Assembly (NCBI RefSeq): GCF_000715075.1 | Contig: NC_134101.1 | Location: 199,350,103 to 199,414,102 of the forward strand | Length of the DNA: 64,000 bases | DNA from: Nicotiana tabacum | Lineage: Eukaryota > Streptophyta > Magnoliopsida > Solanales > Solanaceae | Reading direction: 5' to 3' | Notes under the pieces: generated by a model | Seen by the model: only the letters and a program-made list of their open reading frames with translations | What the model was told of the DNA's origin: nothing | Database searches by the model: none | Translations under genes and position numbers: made by a program | Part shown: positions 55,260-64,000 of the stretch, piece by piece | Layout: the number at the start of each line of letters is the position of its first letter | Numbering within the stretch: position 1 is the first letter of the stretch

Positions 55260-58200
55260 ATCTTCATTAGAGCGCAACTTGCTATTTGACCCCTCGGGCT
55301 GGTAGTTCACTTTGGCCTCGACTTTGAACCTCTTGGCCTCTTAAATCTTGGCCACTATGTCAACCCCCGTGGCTTGGATCTCCTTGAAAACCTCCCTCCA
55401 AGATAGCCACCTCACATACTATATCTTCATTTTAATCCGGGCTTCGACTATCTCGACGTCACTCTTATAATAGGTCAGCATATCCTGGGCGTCTGAGATC
55501 TTGCTCAAAGCCACTTCCAATTGGGAATTCAGCGCAAATATACTCTTGACCAAGAGTATCGCCCTCTTCCACGGCTGAGGTGAGTTGTGCCTAGAGCTCC
55601 TCATTCATCCGAGAGTTTATTCGGCCTTGTCTTTCATCACTCGGAGTTGTTCCTTAGTCGACCCCAAATCCTCTATGGTGGCATCCTACTCTGATGCCAG
55701 GCAATCCATTTTGCCCCTCAACCCATCGACTGTAGCCTTGACCCCATTCATCTCGGTCCTGAGCTAGTTGATCAGAGTAATATTTTCCTAGACCTGGGAG
55801 GTTGCGGCATTAGCATTAACGTTTAACCTCTCATTATCAAACTCGAGCTCTCTTACCTTCTCAACTAAAAGGGCATAGTCCTGTTTTACTTTCGAGGCTT
55901 CTTTCTGGGCCTTCTTCAGTTTTGCCTGAAGAGTGGAGGGGTCAGCCATGTTCCTAAGGACTTCATCCTTTTTGCTCACAAAGAGCTTTGTACATCTCTG
56001 TTTGCCGGACTTTTTCCTTGAACCCGAATTCGAGATGACTCATCTTCATCTTCGATTGGGAGAAGCTCTCGTGGGGAAGTACCAGTGCTTGAGATATGGA
56101 GAAAGAAGACTGTTAAAGACAGTTCGAGAAACAAGAATGCGCTAAAATAAAAGGGAAAGAAGACATACCCGATTAAATGCCTGCTAAGCCTTATTGAAAA
56201 TGTTTGTCCCTCCTACCTTGTTCATCTTTATTTGTGTAACACCCCAGACTTTAGACAGAGTCCCACATTGGCAAAACACAAGAGAGATGCTGGGTATATA
56301 AGTTAACAAGCCTTAGACCCTAGTGACGCATTTTAAACCCGTGAGGGCCTAGGCCCAGGGCGAACAATATCACTAGCGGGCGGGGCTGTTAAAGATGGTA
56401 TCAGAGCCACTCTTGTATCAGCTTTGCTGATGGTAGGCAAATCCCGGTTAGGCAGGGCAAACCTCAGTACTAAGTCTAGGCAAATCCAATGCGGTAAGGC
56501 AAACCTCAGCGAGGATGCTAAGTCCATAAGAGGGGGTATATGTAACACCCTAGACTTTAGATAGAGTCCCACATCGTCAAAACACAAGAGAGATGCTGGG
56601 TATATAAGTTAACAAGCCTAGACCCTAGTGACGCATTTTAAACCCGTGAGGGACTAGTCCCAAGGAGGACAATATCACTAGCGGGCTGGACTGTTAAAGA
56701 TAGTATCAGAGCCACTCTTGTATCTGCTTTGCCGATGGTGAGTCAGAGTTCAACTGAGTTTAGGCAAATCCCAGTTAGGCGGGGCAAACCTCAGTACTAA
56801 GTCTAGGCGAATCCGATGCGGTGGGGCAAACCTTAGCGAGGACACTAAGTCCATAAGAGGGGGTATATGTAACACCCCAGACTTTAGACAGAGTCTCACA
56901 TCGTCAAAACACAAAAGAGATGCTAGTTATATAAGTTAACAAGCCTTAGACCCTAGTGACATATTTTAAACACGTGAGGGCCTAGGCCCAGAGCGGAAAA
57001 TATCACTAGGGGGATGGGCTGTTAAAATTTGGTCCTCCTCGGTTACCAAGGAACAGAGATAGCTGGCTACTCCGACTGGCCCGAATAACATGTTAGTGTC
57101 CACTAGCACCGAGAATATGAGCGTCCTTTTTCGCTTGAGGTCCGCACTCGGGGCGGGAAATTGCTTCTCCAGCTTTGAGCTCGAACTCGACCCACCTGAT
57201 TCAGGTTGCACAAGCTTTTTCGGGATCTCCAGACAGCCAAATTCAGAGTAGTCTTCCAACACACCAATGTCCATACCCTAAAAAATGAGTTAGTGGCATC
57301 AGACACAACCTGGGACATTTCGGTCGTCTTCTCTTCAGTGGCTCGGCCCTCATTTAAAGTGTCATACCCTTAGAGTGGTGACTCATGGCTATCGATAATA
57401 GTGTCGCCTTCAGAAATGACCCTTCTCGGGACTGGAGGGACTTCTTTCGAAGCATCAACCACATGTTCTTCTTCTAGCCCTCCAGTTAATGAGGGTTTAT
57501 CTTTACAAGCATCCTCTACTAGGTCCACCAACTCTTGATCAGTATTGCTCGAGCTTTTCAGCTCTTGGTTTGTGTTTTCCAAATCCACTGACTCAATCAT
57601 TGTTTTCCAAATCTTTCAGCTCTTGGTTGGTGTTTTCCATATCTTAGTCATCCTTGGAAAAATCCTTGAACTAACGAAAAGCTTTTGGCCTTGGGTCCGG
57701 GCATCCAAAGTCTTTTCTTTGCTGCTCTTCTTGACCACTTTCTTGATCTCGGTAGGAGCATCCGAGGAGTTGGGGGATCTCTTTTTATTCTTCGTTTTCT
57801 CCTCATTCTCTATAGCAACATCTGCAACGGGCTGTAGAGATGCTGAGGGTTTGGAAGATGAGGTTGATATCGTGGTATCGACGACTTCCCGAAGCTTGGT
57901 GGTCAGCGGAAAGCTTGTGAAAAAATGAATGAATGTTGTGTCAATGTTGAAATAAAGAGCGATAATGAAGAGATCTACCAGTAAAAAGCACTCACCAAGG
58001 GAACAAGCCTCCCACTTACCTTTGGAGAGCTTATGCCACTCGCACTAGGAGTAGATGAGTTGCTTGCATATACCCTCGATCCACTCCTTCTAATGTGGGA
58101 ACAAATTGGGACTCGGGGGGGGGGCAGCTGCACATCGGATGAGATATGTCATGAGTGGGAAAAGCAAATACAAGAAAATTTTTTGATGGCTTAAGAGAAA

Positions 58201-58898
58201 GTAAACTTATGATTCGAGTTCTACTTCTCAAGGAACAACATGAATTCGGGAGAAATGAGGTCCTAGGTCATTATCCGAACGAACCTCCCTTGCCAACCTC
58301 GGTCCCTATCTTCGTCTATGCAGGAGAAGGGAGCTTTCTTTGCTTGTCCGTTAAGTTTGATTAACCCACCTCGAAAGATCCAGGGGCTGTACACTTGAAG
58401 CAAGTGATCAACTGTGTACTGTGGCTCGTTCATATTGTTCGCAAAGTGGTAGAGAAGAGTCATAATCCTCCAAAAAGATGGGTGAACTTGCCTGAGGTAA
58501 ATGTTATATCTCTTGAAAAACTAGAGAACTACGGTGTCAATAGGACCAAACGTGAAAGGATATGTGTAAATACTTAAATACCCCTCCACGTGTGTAGTGA
58601 TGTCCTCGTCGGGACTGGTAATGACTACGTCCTTGAATTCCCATTTGCAGTCCTCTTGGACAGTCCTAAGTGTCTCCTTAGTAATACAACAAACATACCT
58701 CCCAGCATCATCACCCTGATCTCCTTGTGCGGAGACTTTCTCGACTTTGAAGTCGTTATCTATGGATCAGTCGCCAGAGATAAAATATGTAAGAGGAGGT
58801 CCCGGGGCTACTACCGCAGGCGCTACCTCGATGCCGGTGGCCAAGGATGAGGTCATCGATACAGTGCTTTGAGGTACTGATTTTGAGGTCTTCGCCAT
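55260..58898 (-). pseudogene. Antisense Transposase_28-type ORF with coiled coil, interrupted by a TRIM
   Basis: It starts at ATG 58898-58896 (MAKTSKSVPQ). A conserved core at 58463-58263 (VDHLLQVYSPWIFRGGLIKL, then SCIDEDRDRGWQGRFVRI) belongs to the putative gypsy-type transposon family (Transposase_28 in my recollection of Pfam). An acidic linker (57370-57930) and SYLCSLVTEEDQ (near 57050) follow, then the TRIM insertion. Beyond it come MNKVGGTNIFNKA (56220) and a coiled coil (LKKAQKEASKVKQDY, LVEKVRELEFDNERL). The function of this family is unknown. Several frameshifts and stops lie outside the insertion as well. Confidence 0.65.
56230..57031 (+). mobile_element. Tandem TRIM: three LTRs and two internal domains
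   Basis: Three 159 bp LTRs (56235-56393, 56541-56699, 56868-57026) start TGTAACACCC and end CTGTTAAA. Between them lie two short internal domains (147 and 168 bp), each beginning with a tRNA-Met type PBS (TGGTATCAGAGCC at 56396; mutated to TAGTATCAGAGCC in the second) and ending in a purine tract (AAGAGGGGGTATA). The pentamer ATTTG flanks the whole unit (56230-56234 and 57027-57031). So it inserted once, or expanded after insertion by LTR recombination. There is no coding capacity; it would depend on another element's enzymes. The plus strand is chosen from PBS and PPT. Confidence 0.9.
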
Positions 58899-59283
58899 CC
58901 CTGTATGAGAATATGAAGATCTGGGGATTTCATATGAAGGAATGAAGAACAAGTTATGAAGGTTTGAGGAGATGGATACGAAGTATCAACAAACAGATGA
59001 AGATATGAAAAGCTCGAAGGTAACTTAAAGGAAATTTGAACAAAAAAAGTAAAAAAGTGAAAGTAATAAATCAGAGCTTTTATAGGGAAAGAGTAATGAT
59101 TGCGAGATGTTTCGAATTTGGTAACCACCGAGGGTGCTCAACCGACAACTGACGCGTGTCCAAAGTAAGAGCGACATGACTGATGGAACATTTCCATTCG
59201 TTCGCTTGTGCATGACTTACGAGGGAAGGAACCAGGGTCAATTTGTCACTTCTCATTGCTCCTATAATCTACTCTTCGAGAAG

Positions 59284-59956
59284 TGTGGGGACTATCTGCA
59301 TATGGGTAAAACGAGGATAGAGTTATCCCCGATTTTCCGTTATCTTGGGTGAGCCCAAAGATACCTACAGATCGGAACCAAGAATGGACGAGTGATATAA
59401 CGGGGCTCAAGAACGGCCGAACCTGAAAGGAATCAAGCTCGAGTGACATGAAGAATGGAGGGTAAAGGGAAGGCAGTTAAAGGAGACAAATGAGAAGCCG
59501 AAATATCCGCCATCAGCCGAATAATGATGCGCGGATCAAGCTCGGTATTGGCTGCGGATCTTATTTCCGTGAGATAGAAGGAAGGAAAAGATTTTTATTT
59601 CATTAACATATACCTGGGTTAAAACTCCGTTGCTATGAAAAGAGGAGGACCTCTTCATTTTTCAGACTCACTTTTTTACGAATAACAAGGCAACAAAATT
59701 TACTTTAGCTCTCAGTAATCGTTTAAGCATTCTGAAGTTATTTAATCGTTTATTCGGATCTGAGCTCTATATCGAGGGCTCAATCGTTGGCATTTAAGTT
59801 AAACGCAAGGCTTAATTACTGCGTTACTTTGGTTTGGTCATTCCATCTTATTTCAATTCAACTATTTACTATTCTTTGATCATTTGTGTTAAATTAAACC
59901 ACATATTCTTTAAACCGCGTATAAATTTAATTATTATCCATTTTAAGAGGTAAACA
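59284..59956 (+). repeat. 3' LTR of the Tat/Retand-like element
   Basis: Starts TGTGGGGACTATCTGC and ends GAGGTAAACA (673 bp). ACTAG follows. The nearby TTTGGC (59965-59970) resembles the first bases of a PBS, but the sequence after it does not continue as one, so I read this as a 3' or solo LTR. Confidence 0.6.
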
Positions 59957-60037
59957 ACTAGCAATTTGGCAGAGGCCTAGCTCTGCCTTACTTTTTGGAG
60001 GCAATTGAGTCTTTTTAATGGTTTACACTACATTTTA

Positions 60038-60520
60038 GCCGAAAGTGATTCTAAGCTTCTTGTTGAGCATGCGTTCTTTGCAGGTATCACACCCCGTGGA
60101 GGATACTCGAAGAAGTAGATGTGGAGCTACAGAAAGTAATCAAGTAGCGGACAAATTGGCATCCTTGAGCCATGATTTAACACAGGCATAGCTATTTTTT
60201 GACTTTTCTGGACTCCCACCTCAAATCAGAGGTCTTTTGAACTTGGACAAATGGAGTCTTCCTACCATAAGAACATCGAGCAAGAAAAAAGGCAGAAATT
60301 ACATTGGATCCTCCTTAATCTTTGGATTACATGTATAAATGTAGGCTCTTTTTTGGGAGTTCATTCAGTCCTGTTTGGCTGAATGGTCCAGTTTCACATG
60401 CCACAACGGCATTGCAGTGCATCATTTGCATTTGTGTCATCTCTTTTGTAAAGAGAGTAGTCAATGTAACCTTTTGAAAAGATGAATAAAATGCAATTTT
60501 GAAAAGAGAAACGAACGAAT
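60038..60520 (+). pseudogene. LINE 3' end: RNase H remnant and 3' UTR
   Basis: AESDSKLLVEHA, then HTPWRILEEVDVELQKVIK, and in a second frame ESNQVADKLASLSHDL and GLPPQIRGLLNLDKW follow the RNase H domain found at the end of plant L1-type polyproteins or in free RNase H-like genes. One frame break is needed. The downstream part has a GAATAAAATG polyadenylation-like motif at 60482. No poly(A) tail or duplication is visible. Confidence 0.6.
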
Positions 60521-60695
60521 GTTGGACCAAGACAATTACGAATTAAATAAATTTATGAGTTATGACCACCCAACATATATTTAGCAAGAACTAAATAAGT
60601 CAATACAAGCAGAAAGAAACTGATCAAAAACTTCATTTTTTATTAGCGCGAAAGTACGTTCACAAACTGTCCCAAATTAGGATACATTAGAGCCA

Positions 60696-60995
60696 ATGGA
60701 GACTACGCATGGTCATCTTTTATTTTTGTTTATTTTCTCCTATTTACTTTTTCCTCTGCAACTAATGCCATTGGTACATCTAGCTCAAATCTCAGAAATA
60801 CTTATCACAATTCCCTTTACCTGTCACGCAGAGAAATGTAACTTGAGTCAAAGAAGAAACACACAAAAGAATGAAAGTGACGTGAATAAATTCTATCTTC
60901 AGAAAAGAACAAAAACCGCAACTCAAGATGAAGGGAGAATCGAAAATTTTGACTTTAACACTAAGCATCAAATTGTAATGTTTATTTATATATAG
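60696..60995 (+). CDS. Hypothetical 99-residue protein with signal-like N-terminus
   Basis: It starts METTHGHLLFLFIFSYLLFP, a hydrophobic stretch like a signal peptide or anchor (about residues 8-30), followed by a hydrophilic, lysine-rich tail with two Cys (CHAEKC). I recognise no family. It may be chance, or a first exon. A/T-rich surroundings and no clear promoter lower the confidence. Confidence 0.22.
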   Translation: METTHGHLLFLFIFSYLLFPLQLMPLVHLAQISEILITIPFTCHAEKCNLSQRRNTQKNESDVNKFYLQKRTKTATQDEGRIENFDFNTKHQIVMFIYI

Positions 60996-61789
60996 AAATA
61001 AAGAACATTATATTAGAATTTTTTTTTTTTTTTGGATAGCATATTCTTGGAAACAAGCAATGTAAAACGAGCACTCTATGTAATCCTGAACTCTCTCGAT
61101 TTAGCGCTTTCAAGAGTGAATTAGCTAGAGCTTTGGTCATAATAGCTAAAATATTTCAGGAAAGAAAATTTTTATCATCGTCAGTAACATATAGTCACAG
61201 TATCTTAAGTACGTGCAACTTCTAATTCCCGAATACTACTTTTTCTCAATAATTAGTCAATAACTCCATCCAAATGATAAGTTTTTGGATGACAAAATTT
61301 TGGGTTGACATACTTGGCTCTCATGCATACTGATTAAACGACTTGTTCAGTTGTTCTATCGAGCTTGTGACATTTGATCATCTCAAATGTTAATAATGCA
61401 GTACAACACATGATATAGCAGTATACCATAATATCCATTAAAGATGATTAACACAAATGACCAACATATCTTTAGCAAATAAGTAAATACAGATTAAATG
61501 CTAAACTATGTCCAAAATTGTGTTAGTCTTGTCCCGTGGAAAACATGGTACATTAATAATATCTTGACAGTAGCACTAAAAAGTAAAAAAGTCACATTTA
61601 TCAATAAAGGAATAAAGAAATACAACAAGTTGTTACGTAGGAGTTGACAGAATCAAATAAAAAAGTTAAATGAACTAACGATTCAAAAAACACAAAATAA
61701 ATTGGAGTTGATCGAGTAAATGAATTGATATATAGATAGAAATATAAAAGAAGATACCAGGAGTAGAGGAAAATGTGGGAGGATCAGAT
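60996..61789. other. A/T-rich intergenic region 3' of the dehydrin gene
   Basis: Nothing recognisable apart from a T run at 61021-61034. The stretch next to 61789 would hold the dehydrin 3' UTR; no clean AATAAA is seen there on the minus strand. Confidence 0.5.
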
Positions 61790-62047
61790 CTAATCACTGT
61801 CGCTACCACTGCTGCTGCTGCTATCATCGTCATGCTTCTTCTCCTTCTTGTCTTTCTTGTCCTTCTTCTTCTTTTTCTTCTCCTCCCCGTCGTTGTGATC
61901 TTCGCCATGGAGCTTCTCCTTGATCTTCTCCCTGTGTCCTTCGCCCTTCTCCTTCATCTTCTCCTTGTGCTCCTCGCCCTTCTTGTCTGCGTCCTTGTGG
62001 TCTCCCATGTGGAGTTTCTCCTCTATCTTGTGCACTATTCCTGACAT
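61790..62047 (-). CDS. KS-type dehydrin (small His/Lys-rich LEA protein)
   Basis: The single exon of 85 codons starts MSGIVHKIEEKLHMGDHK and ends at TAG 61792-61790. A K-segment-like helix lies at 2-14 and a second at about 35-49 (HREKIKEKLHGED). A lysine tract follows (57-71), then an acidic-serine end (DDDSSSSSGSDSD), the S-segment, in the K-then-S order of KS dehydrins such as Arabidopsis HIRD11 (about 98 residues). Histidines (H6, H13, H17, H27, H39) could bind metal ions. Family members are disordered, bind membranes or metals under dehydration and cold, and are often phosphorylated on the serine tract. The short length and lack of truncation suggest an intact gene; it is the only convincing host gene here. 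Confidence 0.85.
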   Translation of the reverse strand: MSGIVHKIEEKLHMGDHKDADKKGEEHKEKMKEKGEGHREKIKEKLHGEDHNDGEEKKKKKKDKKDKKEKKHDDDSSSSSGSDSD

Positions 62048-62127
62048 TTTTGCTCAGATGTATATTTTACTTTAATGAGTTTGATCAAAATTGCAATTGG
62101 AATGAGGATAATGCTGAGTGAGGTAGG

Positions 62128-62136
62128 TATTTATAG
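62128..62136 (-). promoter_or_regulatory. TATA box of the dehydrin gene
   Basis: The minus strand reads CTATAAATA about 80 bp before the ATG, giving a 5' UTR of about 50 nt. Confidence 0.7.
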
Positions 62137-62163
62137 GGAAACGGAGGAAGCTGTCGATACTTT

Positions 62164-62169
62164 ACGTGT
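62164..62169 (-). promoter_or_regulatory. ABRE-like ACGTGT element
   Basis: ACGTGT on the plus strand, about 30 bp upstream of the dehydrin TATA box, in the context TTACGTGTACGTAG. It fits ABA-responsive bZIP binding but is a short motif. Confidence 0.45.
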
Positions 62170-62306
62170 ACGTAGTTCCAACATCTAATATAAATTTCCA
62201 CACAAAAAATAACCAAAAGAAAATTGAAAATTTAGGGAAATAAAAAAAAAATTCCAACACAGGCAATATTAAAGGTTTGTTACGCGCAGTTCCGCCTCCA
62301 CCACTT

Positions 62307-62312
62307 ACGTGG
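62307..62312 (-). promoter_or_regulatory. ABRE-like ACGTGG element
   Basis: ACGTGG on the plus strand about 170 bp upstream of the dehydrin TATA box. Two ACGT-core sites in 150 bp suit a stress-induced dehydrin. Confidence 0.4.
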
Positions 62313-62482
62313 ATGGTATATTATAATTCAGCTAAATGGCTTCCCCTCTCCTACCTCTTATTCCTCCAATCTTTACGGACATCTTGAACACTTTCTCACA
62401 AGGAAAAAGAAAGAGAAAATAAATAATTTAGTCATTTTTACTTTAGGGGTATTATAAGGGTAAGACAAGGTTGTGGTTCAAA

Positions 62483-63290
62483 CTAAAGATGTTAATTGGG
62501 CCGAGCCGGCCAATAACAACCCGATTTTACCCGATTCAGCCCGGGTAAGCCCGATCCGGTAAGGGGTGGGACGGGTTTGCTAGGGTAGTGGGGTTGTGCC
62601 GGATGGGGTTTGGTCTTTTTTAGCTACCGTTGCATCGGAACCCAGCTAGCCCGGTAACCCGTTCAAGTAACCGTGTTCCAACCCGGTCCATCCCGATTAA
62701 AGCTGCATAATTTGTTTTAAAATTCTGACCATTGCCAAGAGTCAAAATCAAAAATGATCGTTGGGCAACGGTCATTTTTTGCACTTTTAGCGATTTTGGC
62801 TATCCCCCTACTAAAATAGCCCCTCCACCCCTAATAATTGATAAATTGTATTTTTAGCCTTTTAATAACTATAAATAGCCCTCGTCTTCTTCATTTTACT
62901 CACAACTTGCTTTCTTCTTCTACTCGAATTCTCTCTCAATTCCCTCTTGATTATTGAATTGCTTATTGCTCTCAAGTTCTCTATTAATTAATATTAAAAG
63001 TTTTATCAATTATTTACAGTAGCCACTACAAAATTACAATTATCAAATGAAGTGTAGTTACCATTTTTATTAGGTTCAAGTTCAATCATGTCACGTGCTT
63101 CTATAATGCACTCACATGTTTGAGAACACTTTGAGGTGGTAGAAGAAAATGAAGAAGTTCACAAAGTTGAGTGCATGAACTGTGGTCGAGTCTTTAATGT
63201 TCGTCGAAAGTGGGAGGGCACATCTGCTTTAAGGAGGCATATCAAAGGTTGTCTTGAGCGTCCTTTAGGAATTCGTATTTAAGTGGATTT
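62483..63290 (+). mobile_element. Truncated hAT-type DNA transposon
   Basis: The start (AAAGATGTTAATTGGGCCG, then repeated CCCGA and GGGCC words) looks like a hAT terminal region, and a BED zinc finger ORF follows at 63088. No transposase core (RNase H-like or dimerisation domain) is seen before 63290. No matching inverted end was found in the window, so the right border is unknown. Confidence 0.55.
63088..63282 (+). pseudogene. BED zinc finger fragment of a hAT transposase
   Basis: From ATG 63088 the frame has a TGA at codon 12, then reads on to a TAA at 63280-63282. The segment after the stop has the BED signature: CMNCGRVF, KWEGTSALRRHIKGC (CxxC then HxxxC). BED fingers bind transposon ends. 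Only this domain remains. Confidence 0.65.
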
Positions 63291-64000
63291 TAGACAATTT
63301 GTGTTATTTTGAATTTGTTAGACTAATTTAAGTTTAATGTGTTAGTTTATTAGACAAGTTAATTTGAAGTATTATTATGCAATAAAAATATAAAATAAAA
63401 GCCTTTGAAGTTTGATCCTTACATAATGGTCTTATTAAATAATTTTATGTAGCCACTTAATTTCAATTTTAAAATTTTAAAATTCAAATTTCAAACTTTA
63501 AACTTTAAAGTTTAAAAGTTTAATGTTATGCCTTAAAATACTTATGGTTTCCCTAAAATCGTATAACAATTGAATTTATACGTGGTTGTAAGGATACGTG
63601 ATATAACTTGGTACAACTTAAAAGAATAGATTAATATTGAAATTGATGATAAAAGAATAAATGCAAATCACATGAATCAAATAGTCTTGGCCCTCGAGTT
63701 CAGTCACCATTGAACCAAAGATGTTTTAACTGACGTATGAACAAAGTCACAAGATAATATAAGCTAGAAAATGACAGTATATTGCTTTATGTTGCGTAAA
63801 AATGACGTGGTTTACAAATGATCGGACCCTTTTTATATAGTAGGGGAGTCCTACTCTTTATACAGTTCTATATGAGGTAAGAAATCTCATGATTAGCTAA
63901 TTAATCGGCCCATCATTGATACATGCCGAGATTTCTGCCGTGATCTACAACCAATCGCAAATATTTCGTCCTTCTGTTATTTGACTTGGCAAATTTCCCT
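63291..64000. other. A/T-rich region, nothing recognised
   Basis: Contains a run of self-similar words (TTTAAACTTTAAAGTTTAAAAG, in part palindromic) at 63490-63525. No gene, repeat family or boundary is supported. Confidence 0.5.

Larger units (their letters stand above)
54718..59956 (+). mobile_element. 3' part of a Tat/Retand-like element with an antisense ORF
   Basis: A plus-orientation LTR (59284-59956) is preceded by a long minus-strand ORF and no sense pol. Tat-lineage elements are known to carry an extra antisense ORF between integrase and the 3' LTR, which fits this order. The left part, with pol and the 5' LTR, is lost at the border with Athila-like element 2. The lineage is inferred from layout and the ORF family. 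Confidence 0.6.

Noticed and set aside
59957..59974. PBS after the LTR at 59284-59956 (TTTGGC)
   Set aside because: Only six bases fit, and the sequence after it does not continue as a tRNA complement or as gag.
61775..62044. Leucine-rich plus-strand frame
   Set aside because: It is antisense to the dehydrin; AAG codons read backwards give Leu.

Overview
The window is plant nuclear DNA, almost entirely a pile of nested and decayed transposable elements, with one convincing host gene near the right end. The mixture points to Solanaceae and most likely Nicotiana: a very large Ogre/Tat-type Ty3/gypsy element, Athila-type and Tekay-type elements, an integrated caulimovirid fragment resembling the endogenous pararetroviruses of that family, and a Transposase_28-type antisense ORF. 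The species assignment is inference from element families.

Layout. Positions 1-21863 are one Ogre-type retrotransposon on the minus strand, cut by the left window edge. In element order it has a 3.9 kb 5' LTR (21863-17988), a tRNA-primed PBS, a leader, ORF1 (plant-mobile-domain-like plus coiled coil), gag-protease with a G-patch-like tail, a predicted GT-AG intron, RT with two RNase H domains, integrase, a 5 kb 3' untranslated region with a 132 bp satellite-like array, the PPT and the 3' LTR. A hairpin module whose paired bases covary recurs four times, once in each untranslated spacer; I rate this the most interesting signal in the window. The coding frames carry several isolated nonsense or frameshift lesions although the LTRs are almost identical.

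Positions 21864-23929 are a rearranged endogenous pararetrovirus. A minus-strand movement-protein ORF with a C-terminal retropepsin-like domain is followed by the start of pol, joined head to head with a plus-strand fragment. Positions 23930-26648 are a decayed Tekay-like element interrupted in RT by an Athila-like element on the minus strand (26649-39887, with an env-like ORF). Positions 39888-46780 hold Tekay-like LTR and gag remains and a solo LTR. A second Athila-like element on the minus strand fills about 46781-54717. Positions 54718-59956 are the 3' part of a Tat/Retand-like element with an antisense ORF, which is itself interrupted by a tandem TRIM with three LTRs and two internal domains.

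The right end (60000-64000) is more gene-like: a LINE RNase H remnant, one small KS-type dehydrin gene on the minus strand with a TATA box and two ACGT-core sites, and a truncated hAT element with a BED zinc finger. I found no rRNA, tRNA or CRISPR feature. None of the transposon genes appears intact, so only the dehydrin is likely to make a working protein.
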